A stretch of DNA of 64,000 nucleotides from Moniliella sp. 'wahieum' (GCA_003971905.1 RSEE01000031.1:1-64000); one strand, 5' to 3'; shown: positions 21,556-33,903, counted from the first letter of the stretch. The notes: generated by a model from the letters alone, not told the origin. Translations and numbers: made by a program.

Positions 21556-22088
21556 AGCGAGCCCACCGAGGCCTCCCATTCATAATCCCTGAGTGGTGCT
21601 GAATTGCTCTCCCTACTCACTACTCAGTACGCAGTACGCTCACAGTACTCATTTCGAGTACTCACTATACTCCGTTGAGTACCGAGTACTCCAGTACTTA
21701 CTGCACGAGTGGAGGGCCGAGTGGGCAACCGCGCTCGGCCCTGCTCTCACCTGCTCTCACCTACTCTGCGGGGGTGGTAGTGACCATCACCACGCTCGGA
21801 CCCCCCTGCGCCCACCACTCGCCACCCGTTGTCAGCGCGGGTTGGACGGTGCGCCCTGCAGTGTGCTGTACTAAGTAGCTCTGTGCTGGGTGGTTGCGTC
21901 CCGCGCGCCCGTTGCCACCGACCGAGGCAGAGTTTCCACTCCCAATCCATTCATCCATCCATCCATCCCCCCATCCACCCACACCACCTCTCTCCCCACG
22001 CGCTTCTCACCACCCTCTCACCTCACCTCCACCTCCTCGCTTCTCCCCCCCCAGATCCAACCCCATCCCCATCCTCATTGCAGCCAAG

Positions 22089-25000
22089 ATGGTTCCCACC
22101 CCTACGCCTACGCCGACGCGGCTCACTCAGCCCAACCACCCTGCCCCGACCTCCATGGTCCACCCCCTCCCGCCCGCGTTTGATCCTCCGCGTCATCCTG
22201 GTCCCCCTGGTCCTCCGCGTCCGCCTGGTCCTCTGCGTCCCCCTGGTCCTCCGGGTCGCCGCTGCTCCGGGTCCGCCCGACCCACGACCCGAGCAGGTGC
22301 ACCGGTACAGCCGCCTCCCTGAGGGGGACGACCTCGTGCCAGGGCCGCGCATGTACGGCTCTCCTGGAACAGGGTACGGAAGGGAGTATGCCTACGCCGG
22401 TAGCGCCGGTGGTGGTGGCAGTGGCGACGGTCGGTATCCTATTACCGCGTACCATGGCGGTGGTGCGGGGGTCAGCTCGGAGTCGGAGTACCCTTGGCCC
22501 CGTCCCCAACCCCCCCCGGCCTGGGCCCGGGCCCGAAGGGACGCAGGACACTTCCTTCCTCTTCGTATGCGCCGCACCTCCACCCCCCTCCTCTCCGTCG
22601 CTCCTGCCTCAGACACGTGCTGGGCCATCGCGACCGTCTGGACTTCATCATCCGTATCCTCATCCGTACCCTCCCTCGCACCCGCCCTCGCACCCGCCCT
22701 CGCACCCGCACCCGCACCCACTGTACAACGACGCGTACGCCTACTCGTACCCGCACCAGGGTATGCCACTTGCTCCCACGTGGCACGGTGCGATGGACAC
22801 GACGCACATGCTCATGCCCATGGGTACGCATTCCGGGTCTGTACCCTACGCTCCCGCACCCTTTCGGCCGCACCCTCTCCCCCTGTCTCACCCTCGACCC
22901 GTACCCTCTTCTACTGCCCCTCCACCGGCCCTTGTACCTGGACCGGAACAGGGGCAGGAGGAGGAGCAGGGGTAGACCCGCCCCTCCCTGCGGCAGATAC
23001 TGCCTCGACTAACTCGGGACCTACGGTGTCGTGTGGACGATGGCGACGACAAGCCTCAGCGTGCGACCTGTGTCGGCATAGGAAAGTACGTTTTGTCGTC
23101 CAGAAGGAGAAGACGTGGTGCAAGCTGTCAACGCGGCTGAGTCAGCTGCTGCTGCCGCGACAGCTGCAGCGGACGCGGATCGAGCCCAGCGCGCCGGACG
23201 GACATGGGACGGGGCTCAAGCGTATCAAGATGACGAGGAGGAAGACGAAGTGGGTGAGGAAGTGGCTGAGGATGAAGAGGAGGAAGAGGAGGACGGGGTG
23301 AGGGCGGCACGGTTCACGGTCCTAGGCGCCGTCCCATTCTCAGCCGCGTGCAAGTTGTGCTCGTCCCGCGGGATGCAATGTACGTTCCGGTTTGGACGGC
23401 GGCGCGCGCGCACCGCCTCCGCGTCCTCATCGGCGTGTCCCTTCGACGAGTACAAGTGCGAGTGGGAGTGCGGGTGAGAGGGCGGGTACGAGTGCTGGTG
23501 CTGGTGCTGTTCCTGCTCCTTCTCCTGGTCCTTCTCGCAGTCCCTCTCCTGCTCCTCCACTTTCCGATCAGCTTCCGGACCCCTCCCCTTCCCCTGGTGA
23601 TCCTTCTCCTCCTGCTCGTATCCTTGGCACGCGTCCAGCTAGCCACCGCGATACGTCCCCAGGTTGGGGCACTGTACCCAAGCGCCCGAGGACGAGAATC
23701 ATTTCCCCCTCCCTCGCCCTGTCCTCATCCGAGGGTCCGTCCAAGGTCCCGTCCAACGTTCCGTCCGAGGTTCCGTCCCAATCTCCTTCTCCTTCTGCAT
23801 CGCCCTAGGTCCCTTCAGGCCGGCCCGGTTGACCGTCCCGCCGAACTCGGCCTTGACCCCGACCCTGACCCCGATCCCGACCCCGATTCCACCCCAGTCC
23901 CCCAGCCTGACCGCTACCCCCCCGAACGCCACCTCGAACCCCAACCCCAACCCGAACTACGATCGGCATCCACATCGCCAGTCTCCATCCCCCCGTCGCT
24001 CGCGACCATCCTTCGACCCTTTCCGTTCCTCCATCCACACCGCAGCTACCCGTGCCAGTGCCAGAAGTGCCATGAGTGACAGTGACAGTGTCATGGGTGA
24101 CAGCGCCAGCACCAGTGCCATCAGTGCGACGACGACGACGAGCCCAGGCACGCATTCTGAACTGACTTCGACTCCCGCGCTAGCGGACGGTGAGGGGGTT
24201 TGACGTGTTGGTGGACTACCTATTTGATGTGAACGATGCACGTGTGTCGTCGCTGGTGCTCTCCTTCGACGGTGGGTTCCGATGGGCGGCGGGGGGAGTA
24301 TTTAGAGTTGGAAGTGGGGGAGGAGGAGGAGGATGGGATGGACGGAGCGAACGGCTCAATCGCCGGTACGTTGCGTGTGTTGCGTCTGCCCCCGTGGGCC
24401 AGACGATTCTCACCACTATCCCTTTGCTCGCGCACTTGCCTCGCGTCAGTCCGAGCTTGGCTGCCCTCCTGGCCTCTTCGGCGACTGTCAAATTGGACTT
24501 GGCCCAAGCCGCACTGGACAGTTACTTTGTCCATGTCCACCCGCACTGGCCCTTATTTTCCCGCGCCCAGATTGACGCGCTCGTTCGCTTCCCCTCGCCC
24601 ATTGGTGCACCCACTTTCTTGGCGGTCGTACTGCTCTGGGCTCACGCTTCTCGGACGCACCCGTCCTCATCGCCGACCGGAAAGAGTGCGCGGCCACACT
24701 GCGCATGATGCGCCAGCTCCAGCAAGCCACTTATCCGACTGCCCAAGTACAATCCCAAGCACAAGCACAAGCACAAGGATCCACGTTCGGTCAGGCTCAG
24801 CATCCCGGTCTCTCTTCCCTCCCGACCAGAACCTGCTGAATCGGCTCACCCAAACGGGCGCATCACGCCTCGTGCACTGGCTCCATGCACGTACCCTGGC
24901 CCTCGTCGAGTCGTCCCACGCCATGTCGGTGCCGAGCGTGTACCATGCCGCTGCACTTCTCCTCCTGCACCTCTACACGCCCCCCCCACCCCTCCGCTCG

Positions 25001-26546
25001 TGCACGACAAGCAGACCAACCTCACCGTTCCTGACGCCCTGTACCGCCATGCCCACGCTCCCAGCCACGGCCACGGCCACGGCCACGGTACGGGGGCGAC
25101 GGTCGATGCGCTACAGACGCACTGGACACAAGCTTACCGTCGCCCGTTCCTCGTTGCGGCGTGCGAGATGGTACGGGTTCTCCCGCCGCCCACGACGGAC
25201 GAGGAGGCGCGCATGGTCAACATGTGCAGGTGGCACTGCCTCGTTGCTGATACAGTGGACGGCGTGCGGTTCCGCTCCCCACCGCTGGTCCAGTGGGACG
25301 ACGAGACCTGGTCTGCCCCGCTGCCTTTCCCCGTCGCTCCTGGGCTCAACCCCCCACCCCCTTCCACTGACGTGCAGCCTACCCATCCGGTGGGAGAGAG
25401 CAGCAAGCGCAACCACAGCAAGAGCAACAAGAGCAAGAACAAGAGCAAGAGGCGAGGGCACCACCACCAACATCCTTATCTGTCCGTCCACCAGTTCCAG
25501 GCGGACGCGGTGCACCCTCGCCCTTGGCAGTTGCCGAACCGGATTGGGCCACGTGGGTCGAGGCGATGCAATCCTTGGCCCAGCTTCGGATGACGCTGTA
25601 CCGCACCGTGTGGGCGCCGCGCGCATGTCAGGGAGGCGTGCAGCTCAGCGCGCTCGTAGCGGGCGTCAAGGCGATCCAGGCGTGGAACAGGGCCTACTTG
25701 CCCAAAGTCGGCGTTCCGCCTGCCTGGCCTGACCCCTGCGCCCTCCCCACTGTTTTGCATGCTTGTTGGATGGAAGGCGTCTATGCCCAGGTATGGAGTA
25801 CGCTCCAGACGGTTGTGGAGAAGCATGGTATACTTGGCTTGGTGCCACCACGCCACTCCCACTCCCATTCCCTCCCACTCCACTCTCAGTCCAATACCAT
25901 CCCTACCACGACGCCCAATGCTGCTCTTCTGACCATGGCCTTGGCCAATACCGTACCTCCCACCGAACTCCAAGCCAATGCCAATGTCACTGCCAATGCT
26001 GAGCCCCCTAGCGCCAACGATAAGGCCCAAGCCATCCACCTCGACGCCCTGCTGACACGCGCCGCCACACACTTAGCCTACCGTTGTGCCACCGTCGCGC
26101 GCATCTTGACCGCCCAAGCGCACTTGCGTCGTGACCCGGGCTTGATGTACGCCGGGTGGGTGCTGACGGGATTGCGCGTACTCAGTACACAGGCCAACAC
26201 TATGGCGACCGTTAGCCCCAACAATTCCAATCCCAATTCCAACCCCAATTCCAATTCCAATTCCAACCCCTCCAGTGCACCGCATCCGTCTCAGCTCAGC
26301 ACGGACGATTGGCACGGCGTGCGCACCGCTTTGACCCACTGTGCTGAAGCGGTACACGAGGTGGATTTATGGGCCGTGGTGTTGGACCAGGTGCACACGT
26401 GGGCGCAGACGATTCCATCTTCCCCCTCCCCATCCTCTTCCTTCTCGCCCTCTTCCGTCCCTGAGGACGATGGTCCGAACGACGTTCCCCAACGGGGGGT
26501 AGGGGTAGGGGCACGGAGGGCCGAGCACGGTGGCGCAGCTCTCTAG
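22089..26546 (+). CDS. Zn(II)2Cys6 fungal transcription factor with expanded zinc-cluster loop, frameshifted
   Basis: A Pro/Gly/Tyr-rich N-terminus (from ATG 22089) precedes a zinc cluster. The first half, ACDLCRHRKVR, has Cys codons at 23062 and 23071; a third Cys (23094) is reached only by removing two T from the TTTT at 23091-23094. The second half is CKLCSSRGMQC (Cys codons 23349, 23358, 23379), with the correct C-x2-C-x6-C spacing and a basic tail. Between the halves lie about 84 mostly Ala/Glu/Asp residues instead of the usual short loop. A fungal-specific transcription factor domain follows: LDSYFVHVHPHWPLFSRAQ near 24510, ASRLVHWLHARTLALVESSH near 24865, then helical repeats to the stop at 26546. 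Frame changes occur near 22330, 22960, 24670 and 25380. It is expected to be a nuclear DNA-binding regulator; its targets are unknown. Confidence 0.8.
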
Positions 26547-27108
26547 GAGAATGAGGAGGCAGATGGGGAGTACGTTGGACAAAGCCTGTGGCCTCTTTTG
26601 GTCGTCTCACGTGCCCCCCCCCCGCGTGTCCCGTCGCCTCCTGTCCACTCGGCAGTCTCGTTGGGGCCGGTTAATGGGGAAGCAGCATTACTCGTCCCTT
26701 CCAAACCCACAGGAACATGAGTCCCGCCAAGCTCATTCTGGCTTGTCTATGTACCGCTTCAATCCCCTCCCCCCCGGACTGGGTAGCTCCCCTCCCCTTC
26801 CCCTTCCTGTGTACTACCTCACCACCCTTTTCATTTGTCTGTCTATGGTACTGTGGCTCCTGTAGCCCTCCGTCTCGTGGCTTAAGCTTAACCCTGATCC
26901 CTTCCTCCCTCTTCTCCTTTTCATTTTCCTGTTCCTGTTCCTTCTCCTTCTCGCTTCGGTGGTCTTCCGTTCCTCTCCCTCCTGTGATTAGCGTGGCTGA
27001 TTTCGTATGACTTTTTATCATCGTCTGTGTTGGCTGCGATAGCCTACCTCTGTGTACCTTGATCGGCCTTCACTTCTCGCTTCTTCCGATGTCATAATTC
27101 CTCTTTTT

Positions 27109-27173
27109 CTCAGATCCTTTCCTCAGATCTTTTCCTCAGATCCTTTCCTCAGATCTTTTCCTCAGATCCTTTC
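27109..27173 (+). repeat. 13-bp tandem array alternating two variants
   Basis: Five units of CTCAGATCCTTTC and CTCAGATCTTTTC alternate strictly (C, T, C, T, C at the ninth base). The alternation implies duplication of a 26 bp pair rather than of single units. Confidence 0.85.
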
Positions 27174-28558
27174 CTCTCGGTCGATCGTGCCGCTCCCTCC
27201 CTGCAGGCACAGATAACACCCTTCCTACTTACCTGTCTATCTATGATATGTGTTCCCTGCCTCCGCATTCCCCCCCGTTATAGTTCGTGTCATTCAACTC
27301 TTCCTTCCCGTGCGCATCCCAATTGGTGTTGGAGTGGGTTAGTTGTGAAATGGGCGAGAGGGTGGGGGGGGGTTATAGGTTATGCGCTTCTCTTCTGTTT
27401 ATATAGTTGCCGGGGTAGTATTATGGGAGGATCTCGCCTCCGTCTTAACAACCAGTACTATATATTGTGACGTTCTCTTGCATCGATCACGCAGCCAGAC
27501 CATCCCAATGCCATGGTTAGATGGCATGTGAGCATGTGAGCACGAATGGCGATGCTGGCAGGATATGTGTGGTAGTCAGAGGCCTCGTATTGCTGTCTTT
27601 TGTTCCTTGATTGGTCACAGATAAAGATGAGATGATCAATGGTCAATGTTGGCTGGCACATAAGGTGCTTCTTTTCGGTCCACCGCGGTCCAGCGACTTA
27701 GTCGGAGCTGGGTGCGCGCATGTTGGGCGACTGGCTGGCTGAGTATACTGGGCCAGTACACAGAGTCCTGAGTGTGTACTGGAGTACGGAGTGCGCGCGC
27801 GCGAGTCGGGACGCCTGCGGCCTGCAGACGAGCGCCGAACAGTGCCCATGGTGGTGGGGCATATATAGGGCACCCGCCCACGTGACCCACTGCCGTGACC
27901 TAACCGCGTGGCCCAACTCTCCTGTTCGCACACATGCTGCCGTTCTGCCGTGCTCCCGTGCTCCAGTGCTCCTGTGCTCCTGTGCTCCAGCCTGCTCTCC
28001 GGCCCTTCTCTCCAGTACGTCACACAGAGGGTGTGACGACGTTGGCGCCTCTCCTCCGGCCTGGCGGTGCATTGCACTGGGGCAGAGAGCCACCACAGAC
28101 GGGCGATCGTCGATCGGGGCGCGAGGAGCCGCGAGAATAGGAATCTATTCACTCGAAATGGATATGGACAGGGATACGATACGTCGGTGCAACGTGCCTG
28201 CGCACAAAGTACCAAAAGCACCGGAGTAGGCATTTCGACCTAGCCACGGAGACCCTCTGCCATCACTTGGTACTCATTTGACTAGCTTAGCTAGTTACTC
28301 CGGACTAGTCACTGCTGCAGGAGAGGAGGCAAGTGGCGACTGGTAGGAACTAGGAACGGCAACGCTCAGGCTCGCACCTCTCTCTGTGGGAACTCAGTCT
28401 GAGTTCTGATCTGGGTCTTGAGACTTTTGAGATCGGACGCCTTGGGGGAAGCCTTGGGAGGAGTCGGGATCAGCTTCGGGAGAAGCCTGGAGAAGCCTCG
28501 GGCGAAGCCTGGGAAAGCGTGGGGGTTGGGTGCAGTGGGTTGGGTTGGGGCGGAGGGG

Positions 28559-28586
28559 TTGGACGTTGGACGTTGGACGTTGGAGA
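28559..28586 (+). repeat. 7-bp tandem array, unit TTGGACG
   Basis: Three perfect TTGGACG heptamers and a fourth, TTGGAGA, about 520 bp upstream of the gluconokinase start. Confidence 0.85.
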
Positions 28587-29109
28587 CGGGGTTGCAGAAG
28601 CGGGAGACTGGGTGGGACAGGGTGGGACAGTGGGGGTGTCTTACTTACGCCGCTCGCCGGCCCGTGTCCCTGACGTGCCCCGTGCGGCCCGATCCTACCG
28701 TCGCACGGGGGCGGTGCTGCTGCGCATCCGCCGCCCAGCGCCCAGCGCCGAGAGCACTGGCGCCGTGCCTGTGTTGCACGCCGGCGCTCAGCGCTCAGCC
28801 GGCTCAGCATCACGCGTCTCCAGACAGGCGCCGTGCCGGCCACGTGGCTAGCGCTCCGCAGGCCGGGCGGCCGCGCCGGTGCAATGCAGCGTCTGTGACC
28901 AGCACGGCACAAACGGCAACCCCCACGCCCCGACTGCCGACCAGCCGCAATCCCCCGGCCCATCCATCTAATCCCTCCGTGCGCGTCGGCCCCTTCTCTT
29001 GCTCCTCTTCCTCCATCGCCAGCGCCAGCGCCATCTCCACCACCGCCTCCTCCTCGTCCTCCTCCTCCACCCCCCTCCACCCGCTCCCCTCTGGTCTCCC
29101 GTGCACACC

Positions 29110-29918
29110 ATGGCCACTCCTGCCTCCACCCCCGCCGCTGCTCCCAGCGTGCGCAAGAACCTCGTGATTGTCATGGTGCGTGTCCTCCCTGCCCTCCCCC
29201 CCGCCCCCCCCCCCCCCCCCACCGCCCCGCCTTCCAACCCGCGCTGGGCCTGCAGCTTTGCTCCCCTCTCCCCGGGCTGCTGCTGACCTGCTCTTGCTGC
29301 TGCTCCTCCTTGTCCCCAGGGCACCTCGGGCTCAGGCAAGTCGACTGTGGGGGAACTGCTATCCCAGCAACTCCACACATCCTTTATCGATGGCGACAAC
29401 CTGCACCCGCAATCCAACGTGGCCAAAATGGCATCCGGCCATCCGCTCAACGACGATGATCGGGAACCTTGGCTGCTGACCATTCGCGACACCGCGATCA
29501 GGAACGATGCGCACACAGTGGTGATTGCCTGTTCGGCGCTCAAGCGCATTTACCGCGACCTGCTCCGCGGTGACATTTCCACCCTGGCCCAAGGGGGGAG
29601 CAAGAAAAGCTGCGTTCCGAGGGCAAGCCGATCCAGCTGACACCCGAACAGCAGCAGGCCGTGGCTCAGAACCACAAGGACCTCAATGTCGCGTTTGTCT
29701 ACCTCAACGTGGACGAGGAGGTGTTGCGGGTACGGATGACGTCGCGCAAGGGACACTTTATGGGGGAGAAGATGCTCAAGTCGCAGTTGGCTACGCTCGA
29801 GGTGCCCCGTGCCGACCAGGAAGGTGGCATCTTTACCATCAAGGCCGATGCCGAGGACGCGGCGCACGTCGCGACCCATGCCGCGCGCGACCTTCGCGCC
29901 GCGTTCCCGTCCATCTAG
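29110..29918 (+). CDS. Gluconokinase (one intron, one frameshift)
   Basis: Gluconokinase phosphorylates D-gluconate to 6-phosphogluconate with ATP, feeding the pentose phosphate pathway; it is a small cytosolic P-loop kinase. Exon 1 is 29110-29175 (22 codons). The intron is 29176-29319 (GTGCGT...CCCCAG). Exon 2 opens with the Walker A GTSGSGKST, followed by SFIDGDNLHPQSNVAKM, GHPLNDDDREPWL and VVIACSALKRIYRDLLRG, all family hallmarks. At the G run 29593-29598 the frame breaks. In the next frame the protein continues with LRSEGKPIQLTPEQQ, VAFVYLNVDEEVLRVRM, KGHFMGEKMLKSQLATLE and a C-terminal helix to the TAG at 29918. With the break repaired conceptually, length and order match the family (about 220 residues). 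The break is most likely a sequencing error. Confidence 0.92.
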
Positions 29919-32730
29919 CCTCGTGCCGCTTCGCACCTCCCAAGAGGGGGAGGGGCTTTATGCTCTTGTTATTCAAGTGGGGTGAGCGCGTTCCGTTCCC
30001 TTTTTTTTCCCTCTTCCCAGTCCGGGATTCCGTTTGCGCCTTCCCACTTGCTTTTCTCTCCCCCCCATTTCTTTGGTAGCATCTCCCCTGTCGTCTTGTC
30101 TGCCCATGCGCCATTCCTGCTCAAAAAACCCGACGGGAAGCTCCCCTTTCCTAACTTCCTGCCGTTCCAATGTTTAATCGAGCTACCCATCCGGGACTCC
30201 CTCTCCACTTGTTCTCTTCTCTTGTCCTTGTCTGGTAGTTGATGGCAACGGTCGCCCGGCCGGGCAGGGAGCCTGCGTGGGTGGGGGCATGGTATGGGAT
30301 GGAGAACGCGACCCTCTGTGGGGCGGCCCGGGGCTCTTTCGGCTCTGAGCCCCGTCTGTCGAGGTCATCTCAGATATAATTAGCCAGGGAGCTAGTCAAC
30401 GGACAACGTACTGTGTGTAATGATCCATGCTGCGGATATCCTCTGTGGCCAGCCGATAGGTGGTCGAACGAGCTGAGCGGTTACGATGGCTTTGCACCCG
30501 CGTCCAAACAGTCTTTTGCCAGGATCGACTCTTTGGTGCGCCCGATGGCGCAGCAGCACTGGCGTCACCACCTTGGGAACTACGCACTGCGCGTGCGACT
30601 TACATTGGTGCAAGGCGTAGCCTGAGCGGGTTCGTCGGAAGTACGAGAGCACAACAGGTCGGGGAAAGTGGGAACCAACATCGAGAGGTCTCTGCCTGTT
30701 GTGTAGAGGATGTAATATGGGATGTTGTTGTTGTCCCTCTCCCCGCCCCCGTCCAGTTGGACCTGCAGTGATCAGGGGTCAGACTGGTGCGGGAGGACAA
30801 CACAGCAGTGCGATGTAGACTGAATCAACCTCTCTCTAGCTCAGTCATTACAATCACCGAACTTGTCCATATGGCAACTGGGCTGGGTCCCCGCACGAGA
30901 CAGAAAGTGAGGGAGGTCGGGGGACAACGGAGAAAACAGGTGGCCAAGCCTTACCCCTAGATGCCCTCGACCAACAAAAAAGTCGACTGTCCATCACAGG
31001 GAGGGGAGAGGTAAAGGTACGGACAAAACGCCAGAGTGGTGGCCATCATCCCCTCCCCCCCTCACCGAGTTGTAGCGAGTTTTCCCATTTCCCCCGCCCG
31101 TACGTTCGCCTCAAAGGAATGGTGATGTTCTCTTGTGCTTATTGTTATGCGGGGAGCCCCGAAGTGGGGCATGCCCTAAATGTAGGTTAGGGGTGCAAAA
31201 GACCCTTAGACGGCCAATCGAAGCCAGGCATGGTATGTCCGGCTTCAGATCCTGGCCGAACCGAGTGGGCGTAGTACTAGAGCACAAAAAGGGAAGACAG
31301 TCCCTCTAGTAGTCTGGATGGCTTCCTGCGAGCAAATGCCGCAGTCCAGTTCCTCCGAGGATAGCGCAGTGTACGTGTACGTAGGTCGTCCCACCCGCTG
31401 AAGGGGTCTAGGTATACTCCGGAACAAAACATGAGCAAATTGGTCGTTACCACGTCGTTACCACCCTCGACGCCGTAGCAGGCGGAATCAGATGGAGTTA
31501 TATTATTCTATAACTGCCTGAAGAGCAATACGCGCTACAGATGATGTGGGAACTTTCCAGGCAGGTAACGACTAATACGCAACCAGGGCTTTATGTCCTG
31601 TAGGTCGGCCCACTGTTGCCCCCCCAATCCACGATTTGCCACCCACATGATACCACATTCCCACTAAACCAATCAATCAAAGTACAGTAACCCTCTGTGC
31701 TCAGCAACCCACATTGGGTGGCTCTCCTCCACAACCCCCCTCCTTCCCTTCCTCCCTATCAGAAGGTCACCAAATTCTGTCCGTTGTGATATTTGGTCGT
31801 GTGGGACATAGCGATGATCCTTGCCCCCGGCCTTCGATCAGGGGGGCGACGACCTCTCACGACAGGCAACCACCAAGAGGCAAGCCTCACTCGTGTGTTG
31901 GCCACCAATGGTCTAGACCCCATCGGCCTTCAGTGACACGTGGCCGATGCACACAATGCACCGGGGCAGTGCGTCCCAGACCTTCCAAAGCTTCCGCTGG
32001 CTTCCGAGCCCGCAACCTATCACGGCCCATAGATCTAGCTGTCCGTCGGTAATAGCTCTTGAATACCATCTCCATCCCTCATCGCCAGCATCGCTACACA
32101 GCGGATTTCAAAAAGAGGTAAAAGATATCAGCGATGTCAGGGAGCTGACAGCGGCGACGTGTTTGCATGGTTTTGAGGAAAATGATGTCAGCGACGTCGA
32201 AAAGAGGTCGTTGATGTCAGCGACGGCGCAAAAGAGGTCGTTGATATCAATGATGTGCAGCGCGGGGGGCCAACTGCCGGCTACATGTGAAACTTTGCAT
32301 CGTTTCAAAATCGCACCACCCGGCCACACCATTTCGTGTCTTCTCCTAGCAAATGCTACCATCAGAACCACCTAGTCAACACGCGTCCTTCCTATACGCG
32401 CTCACGGTAGCTGGCCAACGGCAGGGATTCGATTTCGCGTCGCACGGAAGGGTGTGCTCTACGGGGACATGCATCTTCAGATTAGCCAGGGGAACATCGG
32501 CAATTGGTGTGGCCAAGGTCTAGTCGTCAGGTAAATGGAAGCTCATTTCATGTGGACCAAAAGGCAGGCCATGCAGGACAACATTGTGCCCACTGATAGG
32601 GGTTGGCTCATCAGGCGTCCATCCTGCGGCTGGTTCTGCTTGAGTACATGGCAGGCAGGGACGACTGGTGCAGCCCCGCTGAAGATAGGCTTTTGTTGGT
32701 CCTTCACATTGCTTTGACCCCGCAAACGAA
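29919..32730. other. Start of the less GC-rich island; no confident gene
   Basis: Beyond about 30.3 kb base composition shifts noticeably from the GC-rich flanks. Short open frames at 30392-30770 and 31714-32375 show no known domain. A GC-rich hairpin (GGGGAGCCCC and CCCCGAAGTGGGGC) lies near 31152. The segment 32118-32270 carries an acidic repeat module listed separately. No heptamer arrays were noticed here. Confidence 0.45.
32118..32270 (+). repeat. Degenerate acidic repeat module related to the 38.6 kb array
   Basis: The plus strand reads KDISDV, ENDVSDVEK, EVVDVSDGAKEVV and DINDVQRG, allowing one frame change. The recurring Asp-Val/Ile-Ser-Asp-Val core and the terminal DVQR match the array at 38.6 kb, so the two are probably diverged copies of one sequence. 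Confidence 0.55.
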
Positions 32731-32732
32731 AG

Positions 32733-33152
32733 TCATGAAAAGTGTGTTGGGTTCTCCGAGCAAACCGACGAGATCATCGAGAGTCGTTCGTCCTGATAAA
32801 TCCATAGTCGGACAGGCGCGTTTGAGAGATGGGTCTGAAACCGAAATCCGTCAAGCGAGACTGTCTCCAAAGAGGTTAGGCTGTCGTATACGCGGACTTG
32901 ACACTTCTTCACCATCTCTTCTTCTTGTTCCATCAGGTCTGTGTGCTCGTTAGCCAACCGTATGACCCATTTCACGTTGGTTCCGACAACAGTAAGGTGT
33001 TGGATGAGACCGGAGTTTGGGCCCCACTGGTCCGTGTAGTATATACGTCCTTCATCGCAGTGTTCTGACTCGGCCGGATACTCATTGGACCAGATCAATT
33101 GTCGGTGGTCGCAGAATGACCCCGTCCCGTCGAACGGACCAGAGCGAACCAC
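32733..33152 (-). CDS. Hypothetical protein exon or ORF
   Basis: An uninterrupted 139-codon frame includes DQWGPNSGLIQHLTVV, VKWVIRLANEHTDLMEQEEE and CQVRVYDSLTSLETVSLDG. Mixed hydrophobic and charged composition, without low complexity, suggests real or formerly real protein. It probably belongs to one spliced gene with the minus-strand frame at 33227-33784: a GTAATG donor near 33200 and the short gap fit an intron. No family recognised. The context of orphan genes in an island of distinct base composition suggests a mobile-element or lineage-specific origin. Confidence 0.4.
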   Translation of the reverse strand: MVRSGPFDGTGSFCDHRQLIWSNEYPAESEHCDEGRIYYTDQWGPNSGLIQHLTVVGTNVKWVIRLANEHTDLMEQEEEMVKKCQVRVYDSLTSLETVSLDGFRFQTHLSNAPVRLWIYQDERLSMISSVCSENPTHFS

Positions 33153-33226
33153 ACCAGTTCGACCACGAATACGGGTCCATTGAGATGCTTGCCCATTACC
33201 TTCTCTTTCACATAAAAGTCCACCTT

Positions 33227-33784
33227 TTACTTAATGAACGCAGTGTTGCGTGCGCGATCTGGCCCAATAACGCGGAAGATTGTGACTGGCAATAAGCCTC
33301 CCGTCGGCTGGCCATCTGCCAAGGCGATGTGCAGAGCCACGTCGCGTCGCGTCAGAGGCCCAGGGAAATACTGACGCCCAGTAGCTCCGGCGATAAAGGT
33401 TAGAGATAAAGGTGAACGTGCCAACATCCGCGCATGTGTAGTTCTGCGGTCTGATGTACCCAAAGGCTGCATCAGGGCTACGTCAAGCAGATCGCGCCTG
33501 TGTTCCTCGAGACGAGATGGAACCCAGAACGATTCCAGCCACTGCTCAAAGTGCATTACCGCATCGTGGTGGAGAGCGAGTGTATTGATCACTGCTTCAA
33601 ACACCCAGTCGATATCGTCGCAGAACTCGCAGTAGGAGTAGTAATAGTCCTTGACGTCCTGGAGCATTTTCCGCATATGATCGTTTGCCATCAGAATTTG
33701 CCGCCAGGTGCGGCAGTCCAGCTGTTCTGCACCTGATATTGCCCCCATCATGTTGATCGTTCGTGCCTGTTGACCGGCGGGCAT
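33227..33784 (-). CDS. Hypothetical protein, 185 codons
   Basis: A clean frame in the island reads LDCRTWRQILMANDHMRKML, DYYYSYCEFCDDIDWVFEAV, LALHHDAVMHFEQWLESFWV and PGPLTRRDVALHIALADG. The helical first half has a Tyr/Cys/Asp-rich segment. I do not recognise a domain, and the protein is not obviously reverse transcriptase, integrase or a DDE transposase. It lies in line with other minus-strand frames from 35.7 down to 32.7 kb and may be one exon of a longer gene. Absence of frameshifts contrasts with the conserved genes in the GC-rich parts. Confidence 0.45.
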   Translation of the reverse strand: MPAGQQARTINMMGAISGAEQLDCRTWRQILMANDHMRKMLQDVKDYYYSYCEFCDDIDWVFEAVINTLALHHDAVMHFEQWLESFWVPSRLEEHRRDLLDVALMQPLGTSDRRTTHARMLARSPLSLTFIAGATGRQYFPGPLTRRDVALHIALADGQPTGGLLPVTIFRVIGPDRARNTAFIK

Positions 33785-33903
33785 GCGCAGGTAAGGCTAG
33801 GTTGGTGTGTCATTGCTGCTTGCATCCGGTTTGGGCGAAGCAGTCATAGCTAGTTGACTTGGTTGCCGCGCTGGTGTGCCATGCACCTCCAGGCTTGGGC
33901 TCC

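Larger units (their letters stand above)
19961..22088. other. Upstream intergenic region rich in heptamer arrays
   Basis: This separates the start of the dienelactone hydrolase (minus) from the zinc-cluster factor (plus). It contains five heptamer arrays at 20700-20741, 20747-20802, 20907-20934, 21398-21425 and 21521-21555, a repeated AGTACT-rich stretch at 21605-21700, and a TATATAT element at 21093. Open frames exist but none looks conserved. It probably acts as promoter and spacer DNA. Confidence 0.5.
26547..29109. other. Gene-poor spacer upstream of gluconokinase
   Basis: No conserved coding sequence is visible. A pyrimidine-rich stretch at 26880-27230 contains the 13 bp array at 27109-27173. 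CTCCTGTG-type octamers lie near 27960-28000, and a TTGGACG heptamer array near 28570. The part just before 29110 is GC-rich with C/T runs and is presumably the gluconokinase promoter and 5' leader. Confidence 0.5.

Noticed and set aside
31152-31180. GC-rich hairpin as an RNA gene or riboswitch
   Set aside because: A short stem (GGGGAGCCCC, CCCCGAAGTGGGGC) without wider conserved structure or an adjacent gene.
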